A model generated the notes under the pieces. That model searched no databases and was not told the origin of the DNA. It saw only the letters and a program-made list of their open reading frames with translations. Shown here one piece after another: positions 13,253 to 19,342 of a stretch of 25,957 nt of DNA. Every line of letters starts with the position of its first letter. Within the stretch, counting starts at the first letter, position 1. Origin of the DNA: DAOVFN01 sp964607835 (GTDB taxonomy: Archaea; Aenigmatarchaeota; Aenigmatarchaeia; QMZP01); contig CAZSLL010000018.1 in NCBI GenBank assembly GCA_964607835.1, positions 1 to 25,957 of the forward strand, given 5' to 3'. The translations under genes were made by a program, and so were the position numbers.

Positions 13253-13506
13253 TGTATGAGGTCCTTTTTTCTCAGGGTGCAAAAAAACAGCTACAGGGAC
13301 TTGACAGAGAGGCTCAAAAACACATAATATCTGTCCTGGAGAGGATAAGAGTTCGCCCAGAAAAATTCATAAAGAAGCTTATCGGTGACCCGGGATACAG
13401 GCTAAGGGCGGGGGATTACAGGGTCATAATGGATATTGATAAGGGCAACCTGTTGATACTCGTTATCAATATCGGTCACAGAAAGAATATATACAAGAAG
13501 ATTTGA
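13252..13506 (+). CDS. RelE/ParE-family toxin
   Basis: An 84-aa protein, MYEVLFSQGAKKQLQGLDREAQKHIISVLERI..., ending GDPGYRLRAGDYRVIMDIDKGNLLILVINIGHRKNIYKKI. The YRLRAGDYRVIMDID strand and GHRKNIYK tail are RelE hallmarks, and the basic residues there match those used for mRNA cleavage on the ribosome. The ATG at 13252 overlaps the antitoxin stop and is preferred over a TTG one codon earlier. Codon use is more AT-rich than in the flanks, suggesting transfer. Confidence 0.88.
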   Translation: MYEVLFSQGAKKQLQGLDREAQKHIISVLERIRVRPEKFIKKLIGDPGYRLRAGDYRVIMDIDKGNLLILVINIGHRKNIYKKI

Positions 13507-13569
13507 TTTCTTAATGACAAAGGTTTCAATCTTACTAGGTTTCCGTATAATAAGCCTTTGCACGGGTTC

Positions 13570-13890
13570 CTACACGTCCTGGAACCTCTCGTAACCCTCA
13601 GGACCCCTCTGCTCAAGGTGGCACTTGCCGTTGTCCATTCTCATGAGCTCATCGAAAAGCCTGTATATTGACCTGATTTTTCCATCATCTTCGTCCACGG
13701 GATGCCAGTCCCTCCCGTTCTTCTGAAACAGCATGGCTTCTCTGCTAACATCGTCGTGTCTTATTATGTAGTCGCTTAGGTCCCATGGTTTCTTTGACCT
13801 TGGAAAATAGATGTTCTGCAGAGCCCACTTCATATAGGAAGCGTAATCCCTGGAAACTCCGGTTAGAACCATCCTTGACTCATCGAGCAT
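13570..13890 (-). CDS. Hypothetical protein
   Basis: A 106-aa protein of unknown function (MLDESRMVLTGVSRDYASYMKWALQNIYFPRSKKPWDLSDYIIRHDDVSREAMLF...). It is soluble, rich in charged and aromatic residues, with one Cys. A TATA box on the minus strand (complement of 13911-13921, CAATTTAAGCC) lies about 25 nt before the ATG at 13890, which supports a leaderless start here rather than at the upstream TTG. It runs convergent to the toxin-antitoxin pair. Confidence 0.6.
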   Translation of the reverse strand: MLDESRMVLTGVSRDYASYMKWALQNIYFPRSKKPWDLSDYIIRHDDVSREAMLFQKNGRDWHPVDEDDGKIRSIYRLFDELMRMDNGKCHLEQRGPEGYERFQDV

Positions 13891-13937
13891 AATCAAAAGA
13901 ATTTGGGAGAAGGCTTAAATTGCTTGGCTCTTCCCGT

Positions 13938-14432
13938 CTAACCACTCATCGAGTCCCCGCCCGAGCACACGCATGCGCAGTCCCCTCCGCAGGCCTCGTA
14001 TATGGGCTCGTTGCAGTGAACCTCAACCCCGTCGCAGAAGCAGTGCTCCGCCGGGTTGCATTCAGCATCCCCGCACTGGGGGAGCTCTGTGTTGAACACG
14101 CATGTCTCTGGATGGGCCGGGTCGCAGGTCCCGAACACCGCCAGATTGTATGCACCGTACGCAGAGTATGCCAGGGAAATGAACATGATTATGGTGAACA
14201 CCCATGATATGGCCTCGAAGTGTCTGTGAACAAGCCTTCCTGCCCTCTGAGACCTCTTCATGAGGCCGCTGGTGACCTTTGCTCTGACCTTCTCGTTGAA
14301 CCCTGTCCTGCAGGGCCTGAGGGTCAGCCTCCTGGCCACGCAGTCAAAAGCCTCCCTTGTCCATGAGCGGTACTTTGCAGAGAACAGGCTCATGAAGGCC
14401 AGTACCACGAGCGCTCCTATGCATGCTGACAT
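13938..14432 (-). CDS. Cys-rich two-helix membrane protein of unknown function
   Basis: A 164-aa protein. Helix 1 (residues 2-19) is followed by a basic cytoplasmic segment WTREAFDCVARRLTLRPCRTGFNEKVRAKVTSGLMKRSQRAGRLVHRHFEAISW, then helix 2 (about residues 75-98), then a Cys-rich, probably external tail (CDPAHPETC, CGDAECNPAEHCFCDGVEVHC, CGGDCACVC). The LRPCxTGF and FEAISW stretches recall a conserved uncharacterised archaeal membrane family; I know no function for it. The dense Cys pattern suggests disulfides or a metal site. TATA (ACTATAAACC on the minus strand, near 14449-14458) supports this start. Confidence 0.75.
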   Translation of the reverse strand: MSACIGALVVLAFMSLFSAKYRSWTREAFDCVARRLTLRPCRTGFNEKVRAKVTSGLMKRSQRAGRLVHRHFEAISWVFTIIMFISLAYSAYGAYNLAVFGTCDPAHPETCVFNTELPQCGDAECNPAEHCFCDGVEVHCNEPIYEACGGDCACVCSGGDSMSG

Positions 14433-14540
14433 GTTAACCCCTTACTGGTTTATAGTGTAATTTCTCATGATGTGCATATAAGCTTTTCCTTTAGCTTAGC
14501 CCCTTCCCATGCTTAAAAGTCTTTCCCGCCAGGAATACTC

Positions 14541-14735
14541 ATGCCCATACAAAATCTCAGTTACGAGAACGGAAGGATAACAGGAGAAATCCCGTTCGGG
14601 TGCGATAGTGTGGTTGTTGGCGGCTCTGCTGAGGAATTCTTCGAGGTCTACAACAAACTTGGGGTCCTCCTCCAGAAACATCTCCACGATGGCGGGGAGC
14701 TCCCTGATTCTATACACAGCTATCTGCCGAAGTGA
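14541..14735 (+). CDS. Small hypothetical protein
   Basis: A 64-aa acidic protein (MPIQNLSYENGRITGEIPFGCDSVVVGGSAEEFFEVYNKLGVLLQKHLHDGGELPDS...). A TATA-like GCTTAAAAG (near 14512-14520) lies about 25 nt before the ATG, fitting a leaderless gene. An antisense ORF of 73 codons (14496-14717) covers the same bases. I prefer the plus strand because of the promoter fit and the protein-like composition, but the choice is not secure. It ends 9 nt from the convergent sufS stop. Confidence 0.5.
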   Translation: MPIQNLSYENGRITGEIPFGCDSVVVGGSAEEFFEVYNKLGVLLQKHLHDGGELPDSIHSYLPK

Positions 14736-14744
14736 GCCAAAGGC

Positions 14745-15950
14745 TTACCTGAGCCCCGCAACCTTACTGAGCTCCCTCACGAACAGCTCGGCCTCTTCCC
14801 TTGTGTTGTACAGGTAGAGGCTTGCCCTCGCCGAGCCCCTGAGCCCGTGTTCTGTGAACCAGCTGGATACGCAGTGGTGCCCTGACCTTATCATTATGTT
14901 GGCGTTGCTGTCCAGGAGCATGGCAGTCTGGTGGTGGTCCATGCCCTCCAACAGGAAGGACACTATCCCAGACCTCTCTGAGGGTTCCTGGGGGCCAAGG
15001 ATTCTCAACCCCTTGATATCCCTTATGCTCTCTGTGATTACGCTGTTGAGCTTCTTCTCGTGCTCCTCGATGCCCTCTCTCCCGGCTTTCCTGATGTAAT
15101 CAGCAGCCGCTCCGAAACCGATTATCCCAGCGTAATCCTGGAGCCCGGCCTCGAACTTCTCAGGGGGCTTGAGCAGCTCATGGCTGGTGTAGCTCGAGGT
15201 GCTCACGGTCTCACCACCCAGCATGAATGTGCCCATTTCCTCGAGCAGGTCATACCTCCCGAAAAGCGCCCCGGTTCCGGTGGGGCCCGTGAGCTTGTGC
15301 CCTGAGCAGGCCAGGAAATCCGCCCCCAGCTTCTTCACCGAGAATTCCTTGTGCGGGGCTGATTGCGCTGCGTCCAGCATGACCAGGGCGTCCTCCTCGT
15401 GCGCGAGCTTTATGATTTCCCTGACAGGAAGGGTGTACCCGTCCAGGTTGGACGTGTGCACCACTGAGACCAGCTTCGCTCCCTTCACCTTTCCGGAGAA
15501 ATCCTCCAGGTCGAGTGTCCCGTCCTCATGCGAGCCCGCCACCCTGTGCTCCACTCCCCTGTCCCTTGCCAGGACCTGGCATGGGATGAGGTTGGAGTTG
15601 TGCTCCCTGTCCGAGGTCACCACCGCGTCTCCCTTATTCAGGCCCAGCGCATGGTACATAAGGTTTAGCCCTTCTGTGGTGTTTCTGGTAAATATGATTT
15701 CTTTGTCCCTTGCTCCAAGGAACCCTGCCACGCTCTTCCTGGCCTTCTGGCACCGCTCCTCAACCTCCCTGGAGAGCCTGTGCATGCTCCTTCCGGCGCA
15801 GGCCGGGAACCGCTCATAGTACTCGTTCATGGACTGGATGACCTGCCTGCTCTTGAGGGCCATGCAGGCATTGTCGAAATAGACAATGGGCTTTCCCCCA
15901 ATCCTCCTCTCAAGGACCGGGAAGTCAGCCCTCAGCTTCTCTGGATTCAT
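14745..15950 (-). CDS. sufS: Cysteine desulfurase (SufS/Csd type)
   Basis: A 401-aa PLP enzyme that takes sulfur from cysteine for Fe-S clusters and other thio-cofactors, relevant to the many [4Fe-4S] proteins here. Visible marks are YFDNACMALK, FTRNTTEGLNL, DREHNSNLIP, LDAAQSAPH, the PLP lysine in CSGHKLTGPTGTG, and the sulfur-carrying Cys in IRSGHHCVSSW, the short-loop group II (SufS) arrangement. The start at 15950 (MNPEKLRADFPVLERRIGG) is preferred to an upstream ATG at 15989 because it matches the family and is 25 nt after the TATA. Confidence 0.93.
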   Translation of the reverse strand: MNPEKLRADFPVLERRIGGKPIVYFDNACMALKSRQVIQSMNEYYERFPACAGRSMHRLSREVEERCQKARKSVAGFLGARDKEIIFTRNTTEGLNLMYHALGLNKGDAVVTSDREHNSNLIPCQVLARDRGVEHRVAGSHEDGTLDLEDFSGKVKGAKLVSVVHTSNLDGYTLPVREIIKLAHEEDALVMLDAAQSAPHKEFSVKKLGADFLACSGHKLTGPTGTGALFGRYDLLEEMGTFMLGGETVSTSSYTSHELLKPPEKFEAGLQDYAGIIGFGAAADYIRKAGREGIEEHEKKLNSVITESIRDIKGLRILGPQEPSERSGIVSFLLEGMDHHQTAMLLDSNANIMIRSGHHCVSSWFTEHGLRGSARASLYLYNTREEAELFVRELSKVAGLR

Positions 15951-16041
15951 AATACCACACAAGGCAAAGTAATTTAAATATATAAACATCCTTTGCTATT
16001 AATTAAAACCAAGGCAAGGAATGCTTCTGAGGTAAACTGAT
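15951..16041. promoter_or_regulatory. Divergent promoter shared by sufS and rpoE1
   Basis: A single AT-rich block, ATTTAAATATATAA (15972-15985), reads as a TATA box on both strands. It is about 25 nt from the sufS ATG, giving a leaderless message. In the plus direction it would give a leader of about 30 nt ending in GAGGT, 6 nt before the rpoE1 ATG. A second plus-strand candidate is ATTAATTAAAACC (about 16000-16012). Confidence 0.6.
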
Positions 16042-16653
16042 ATGTACAAGGTTCTCAAGGTCAAAGACAAGGTAAGGGTACCCCCTGCAAAGTTCGGCCT
16101 GCCAATGAAGGACGCCATCAAGGCAAGCCTGGAAGACAGGTGGGAGGGCATCATAGACCGAAGGCTTGGCGTGGTTCTTTCGGTCACAGAGGTGGACGAG
16201 GTGGGAGAGGGCACCATCCTTCCTGGTGACGGCGCAATCCATTACCCTGTTGACTTCCGGATTCTGGTTTACTTCCCTGAGATGCATGAGCTGGTCAAGG
16301 GCTACGTGATTGATGTCACAGAGTTCGGGATATTCATCAGGATGGGCCCGCTCGACGGCATGGTGCATGTCTCGCAGATAATGGATGACTTCGTTTCCTA
16401 TGACAACAAGAACGCTATTTTCATGGGAAGGGACACCAAGAGGACGCTCAAGGAAGCGGACCTTGTGAAGGCCAGGGTGATATCCATATCCATGCAGGGA
16501 GGCCAGTACAAGATAGGCCTCACCACCAGGCAGCCCGGGCTTGGCGTCCTTGACTGGTACGACAAGAGCAAGCATGGCGGGGCAAAGAAGGCCGAGCCTG
16601 CCAAGGCAGAGAAGAAAGAGGTCCCCAAGAAGGACGAGAAGGCCAGGAAATGA
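16042..16653 (+). CDS. rpoE1: RNA polymerase subunit E' (RpoE1/Rpo7, Rpb7 homologue)
   Basis: A 203-aa stalk subunit of archaeal RNA polymerase. The N-terminal RNP-like domain is MYKVLKVKDKVRVPPAKFGLPMKDAIKASL..., ending near residue 80. The S1/OB domain follows with GYVIDVTEFGIFIRMGPLDGMVHVSQIMDDF and GGQYKIGLTTRQPGLG. About 25 extra residues at the C-terminus (KHGGAKKAEPAKAEKKEVPKKDEKARK) are low-complexity and lysine-rich, beyond the usual family end. Normally the partner of Rpo4; it is followed by spt4, rps24e and rps27ae in the standard archaeal order. Confidence 0.94.
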   Translation: MYKVLKVKDKVRVPPAKFGLPMKDAIKASLEDRWEGIIDRRLGVVLSVTEVDEVGEGTILPGDGAIHYPVDFRILVYFPEMHELVKGYVIDVTEFGIFIRMGPLDGMVHVSQIMDDFVSYDNKNAIFMGRDTKRTLKEADLVKARVISISMQGGQYKIGLTTRQPGLGVLDWYDKSKHGGAKKAEPAKAEKKEVPKKDEKARK

Positions 16654-16699
16654 TTCTTTTAAGCAAAGGGCAACCTATTTAAAACCGCAGTATACCATT

Positions 16700-16775
16700 A
16701 TACGAAAGGGCCGAGACCCGGCTACTGAAAGCCGGACCTTCGTTATGGAATAAGGTCTGGAAGGAAAGTAAACAC
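16700..16775 (+). promoter_or_regulatory. Structured leader of spt4 with two mutually exclusive foldings
   Basis: TATTTAAAA (16676-16684) should start transcription near 16700-16706. The leader has a hairpin CCGGCT/ACTGAA/AGCCGG (16718-16735) enclosed by ACGAAAGG (16702-16709) with CCTTCGT (16737-16743). The same CCTT segment can instead pair as GACCTT (16735-16740) with AAGGTC (16752-16757). Only one of these two pairings can exist at a time. It ends in GGAAGGAAAG before the spt4 ATG. Confidence 0.5.
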
Positions 16776-16961
16776 ATGAGAGACAAGGTTTGCAGGAACT
16801 GCAAGAGGTTCGTGGAGGACTCGAAGTGCCCGGTATGCAGCCAGAGCAACTTCTCCAGGAGCTGGAAGGGCATGGTGGTCATCAACGACCCCAACGAGTC
16901 AGAGATAGCCAAGGTGCTGGGCATAAAGGTCCCTGGAAAATACACACTATGGGTGAAGTAA
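16776..16961 (+). CDS. spt4: Transcription elongation factor Spt4 (RpoE2/E'')
   Basis: A 61-aa zinc-ribbon partner of Spt5/NusG. The four zinc ligands are C6, C9 (VCRNCKRF), C18 and C21 (SKCPVCSQ). The core FSRSWKGMVVINDPNESEIAKVLGIKVPGKYTLWVK is typical of the family. Length is normal. It has its own TATA and structured leader but lies in the conserved rpoE1-spt4-rps24e-rps27ae cluster. Confidence 0.94.
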   Translation: MRDKVCRNCKRFVEDSKCPVCSQSNFSRSWKGMVVINDPNESEIAKVLGIKVPGKYTLWVK

Positions 16962-16979
16962 GCAACAAGGTGGTTCATT

Positions 16980-17504
16980 ATGAAGCTCGATATCAGGGAG
17001 AGGAAGAAGAACCCTCTCATGAAGAGGGAGGAGGCCATGGTCACTGTAGACCATTCAGGAAAGGCCACCCCGAACAGGAAGCAGATAATCAGGGAGGTAG
17101 CCTCTGCCATGAAGGCCTCGCCTGAGAATATCATAATCGACAGGATACTCACCTCTGGCGGAAGGAGCCTTTCAGAGGCCAAGGTTTTTGCCTACTCGAG
17201 GAAGGAGGACATCCCCCAGTGGAGGCTCAAGAAGATGGAGCAGAGGATTGCCAAGATAAAGGCCCAGCAGAAGCCTGCCGAGGCCGAGCAGGCCGCAACC
17301 GAGGAAGCGCCCAAGGAGGAGAAGCCCCCGAAGGAGGCATCCAGGGAAGAGGCTCCTGCCGGGGAGAGCCCCGTGGAGGATGCCGCTAAAGAGAAGCCCA
17401 AGGAAGCCGCTCCAGAGGAAAAGAAAGAAAAAGCCTCCCACGAAGAGAGTGGAGAAGAAAGAAAAGCCTCCCACGAAGAGAGTGGAGAAGAAAAAGTTGA
17501 GTGA
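16980..17504 (+). CDS. rps24e: Ribosomal protein S24e with long K/E/A/P-rich tail
   Basis: A 174-aa protein, where the family is usually about 100 residues. Residues 1-95 are canonical S24e (MKLDIRERKKNPLMKREEAMVTVDHSGKATPNRKQIIREVASAM..., GGRSLSEAKVFAY). The rest is a low-complexity tail of Lys, Glu, Ala and Pro, ending in two near-identical 11-residue units built on KASHEESGEE. It starts 18 nt after spt4, and its stop lies 5 nt before the rps27ae ATG. Confidence 0.93.
   Translation: MKLDIRERKKNPLMKREEAMVTVDHSGKATPNRKQIIREVASAMKASPENIIIDRILTSGGRSLSEAKVFAYSRKEDIPQWRLKKMEQRIAKIKAQQKPAEAEQAATEEAPKEEKPPKEASREEAPAGESPVEDAAKEKPKEAAPEEKKEKASHEESGEERKASHEESGEEKVE
17429..17494 (+). repeat. 33-nt tandem duplication in the rps24e tail
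   Basis: Two copies of a 33-nt unit (17429-17461 and 17462-17494) are nearly identical at DNA level and in frame, encoding two KASHEESGEE-type units. The high DNA identity suggests a recent slippage or duplication, and shows the tail tolerates length change. Confidence 0.85.
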
Positions 17505-17509
17505 TTATC

Positions 17510-17809
17510 ATGGGAAAGAAGGGAAAAGATGCAAAGAGACGGGACAAGAAGCAGAGGACAGGAAAGAAGCATTCCACTGTGAAGCCCCACGAGTTCTACG
17601 AGGTCTCAGGTGACTCCGTGTCCAGGAAGAAAAAGAACTGCCCCAGGTGCGGCCCGGGCACATGCCTGGCTGGCCACAAGGGCAGGCTTTACTGCGGGAA
17701 GTGCGGATACACAGAGTTCGAAAGGAGGCAGGAGCAGGCCCCCTCACAGGAACCCCCCAAAGAGGCAGAGAAGCCCGAAGAGGCCCCTTCTGAACAGAGG
17801 AAAGAATAA
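17510..17809 (+). CDS. rps27ae: Ribosomal protein S27ae with C-terminal extension
   Basis: A 99-aa protein with the S27ae core FYEVSGDSVSRKKKNCPRCGPGTCLAGHKGRLYCGKCGYTEF, containing the four-Cys zinc ribbon. The N-terminus is very basic (MGKKGKDAKRRDKKQRTGKKH) and the C-terminal ~28 residues are a Gln/Glu/Pro/Lys tail absent from short family members. The ATG at 17510 gives MGKKGK; an upstream in-frame GTG at 17501 is less likely. It follows rps24e by 5 nt, completing the cluster. Confidence 0.92.
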   Translation: MGKKGKDAKRRDKKQRTGKKHSTVKPHEFYEVSGDSVSRKKKNCPRCGPGTCLAGHKGRLYCGKCGYTEFERRQEQAPSQEPPKEAEKPEEAPSEQRKE

Positions 17810-17844
17810 ATAGTTTCTATATTTTATTCACTATAAGGTGGAAA

Positions 17845-18309
17845 ATGAAAGCCCTGAGAAAGCTCAAAGAAGCCAGGAACAGCTTCAACAAGAAATATTA
17901 CGAATTCCTTGAGAAGCCTCAGGAAGCGTACTCCCGATTCAGGGAAAGATATGCAGAAAAGGCAACGGGTTTTCTTGACGCTGCGGTTCTGGGGCTCTAT
18001 GAGGGAGCGGTAATCCTTGACCATTATGCAACCGCCAAGCTAATAAGAAATACCTCTGAGGAAGGGAATCCAGTGGTAAGGTTTATGATCGAAGACATGG
18101 GTATAAACAACGGATTGCTTTCCCATGCAGGAATGGAGCATCTTTTCCTCTCAGCATGCATTGGTGCAACCTATGTGACAAAGGAAGCAGTAGAGGTAAT
18201 AGAGAAAGTGGACCTTGAAATTGAGACAAAGACCCTCTTGGTCTATCCTGTGCTTACCACAATGGCCTACAGCCATTATTTCAACGGATTCTGTACATGG
18301 CTCTACTAA
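17845..18309 (+). CDS. Hypothetical membrane-associated protein (DUF5658-like pattern)
   Basis: A 154-aa protein. The N-terminal third is charged and helical (MKALRKLKEARNSFNKKYYEFLEKP...). The rest has moderately hydrophobic segments around residues 45-60, 95-113 and 130-152. The pattern LDHYATAKLIRNTSEEGNPVVRFMIEDMGINNGLL resembles the D..xT...E.NP motif of small archaeal integral membrane proteins of the DUF5658 type; this is a resemblance only. TATA (CTATATTTTATT, near 17817-17828) and GGTGG 4 nt before the ATG support the start and separate expression. The stop abuts the convergent KH gene. Confidence 0.65.
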   Translation: MKALRKLKEARNSFNKKYYEFLEKPQEAYSRFRERYAEKATGFLDAAVLGLYEGAVILDHYATAKLIRNTSEEGNPVVRFMIEDMGINNGLLSHAGMEHLFLSACIGATYVTKEAVEVIEKVDLEIETKTLLVYPVLTTMAYSHYFNGFCTWLY

Positions 18310-18789
18310 TCATTTCCTTATCCTTGCGTACACCCTTCCGTGCGAACGCCCCTTGAGGAGCTCCTCCACAGCCTCCTGGGCCCTGCCGATTTCCCCGTGG
18401 GTTCCGATGATGGCCACGGTCCTGCCGTAGACAGAAATCATGCAGTTGGTCTCCTTCTCCAGAATCTTCCTGGTGGCGCCCCTCCTGCCTATGACCCTTG
18501 CCATGAGCCTTTTGACGGCCTTGTCACTCTCCTCCCTGAGGCTTATGACCCTGAGCTCGTAGTCCTCGTTCAGCAGAAGCATGGCCTTCTCAGGAGCGAA
18601 TCCCCGCCCCACGGCCTTAACGACCTCCCCGGCCTTCATGACCTGTATGGGGTCCCTGCCGCTGACAACCACGCTTTCCCTGATGCTGATTCTTGTGGAG
18701 GTCCTTCCCTCGAGCTCATCCTTTGATGCACCCTCCTTTCCTATGAGTGCAGCCTTCCTCTCCTCTGGAATGTTGACCTCTTCGAGCAC
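18310..18789 (-). CDS. KH-domain RNA-binding protein (Dim2/PNO1-like)
   Basis: A 159-aa protein with two KH modules: NIPEERKAALIGKEGASKDELEGRTSTRISI (first GKEG loop, residues 18-21) and MARVIGRRGATRKILEKETNCMISVYGRTVAIIGTHGEI (second GRRG loop). This is the archaeal Dim2/PNO1 family that works in small-subunit rRNA maturation. The GTG start is 27 nt after aif1A. In many archaea a RIO1 kinase gene lies between these two genes; here it is absent. Confidence 0.88.
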   Translation of the reverse strand: MLEEVNIPEERKAALIGKEGASKDELEGRTSTRISIRESVVVSGRDPIQVMKAGEVVKAVGRGFAPEKAMLLLNEDYELRVISLREESDKAVKRLMARVIGRRGATRKILEKETNCMISVYGRTVAIIGTHGEIGRAQEAVEELLKGRSHGRVYARIRK

Positions 18790-18816
18790 AGAAATAACCC
18801 CCTGGCGAATGTTGGC

Positions 18817-19131
18817 TCAGACGTAATTCTTTCTTCTGAGCCAGTTCATCTGGGTCTTGTTGTATATCCAGACTATGTCTCCCTTCTCGTCGCCCTCTAT
18901 GTCCCAGGGCTTGATTATGACTATGTCCCCGGGCATGACCTTTATCCTTCTCCTGAACTTTCCCGGAATCCTGCAAATCCTGGTCTTGCCGTCCTTGCAG
19001 TCTATCCTGAACCTTGATGCCCCCAGTATCTGGTCTATCTCGCCGAAGACCTCCTTCCCGCGGGGAAGCTTGACCCTTATCTGCTCCCCCTGCTGTTGCC
19101 TCTCGTCCCTCTCTGTCCTGAACTGCTCCAT
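18817..19131 (-). CDS. eif1A: Translation initiation factor aIF1A
   Basis: A 104-aa OB-fold factor that promotes scanning and start selection on the small subunit. The core RVKLPRGKEVFGEIDQILGASRFRIDCKDGKTRICRIPGKFRRRIKVMPGDIVIIKPWDIEGDEKGDIVWIYN is diagnostic. The ATG at 19131 (MEQFRTERDERQQQGEQIRVKLP) matches normal family length. The frame stays open upstream to a GTG at 19203, but that stretch is a hairpin-repeat leader and I do not count it as protein. Confidence 0.92.
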   Translation of the reverse strand: MEQFRTERDERQQQGEQIRVKLPRGKEVFGEIDQILGASRFRIDCKDGKTRICRIPGKFRRRIKVMPGDIVIIKPWDIEGDEKGDIVWIYNKTQMNWLRRKNYV

Positions 19132-19296
19132 ACCACTCTTTTCCTCCCGCCACTTCGTGGCGGCATGCACTCCTTCCTTTTGCTTCTTCGAAGCGGCATT
19201 CACTCCGGTGCGACCTTAATCACACCTGCTTGCACTCCCTCTCCTTGCACCCTGTGCCGAATCAGCCCTCCGGACCGCATGCACCCCCCGGCTTTC
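19132..19296 (-). promoter_or_regulatory. Long aif1A leader with five GGAGTGCATGC-like motifs and two GAA-loop hairpins
   Basis: On the minus strand a TATA box (CTTATATAAAC, near 19313-19323) should start a leader of about 165 nt. It holds motif copies at 19275-19287, 19243-19253, 19225-19238, 19193-19208 and 19160-19173. The last two have the same unit: GGAGTGAATGCC followed by GCTTC/GAA/GAAGC (19182-19194), and GGAGTGCATGCC followed by GCCAC/GAA/GTGGC (19149-19161). Two of the five base pairs differ by paired changes, which is what a conserved RNA (or DNA) hairpin would show. Confidence 0.65.
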
Positions 19297-19342
19297 CTTA
19301 ATTATGGAAAGGGGTTTATATAAGAGTGCTGATTCTTCCGTT

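Noticed and set aside
14496..14717. Antisense ORF (73 codons) opposite the small gene at 14541
   Set aside because: The plus strand has a TATA at leaderless distance. The antisense frame has no promoter in the right place, but the choice is moderate, not certain.
19132..19203. 24-residue N-terminal extension of aIF1A from a GTG at 19203
   Set aside because: The frame is open, but the stretch is two near-repeat hairpin units, and family length favours the ATG at 19131.
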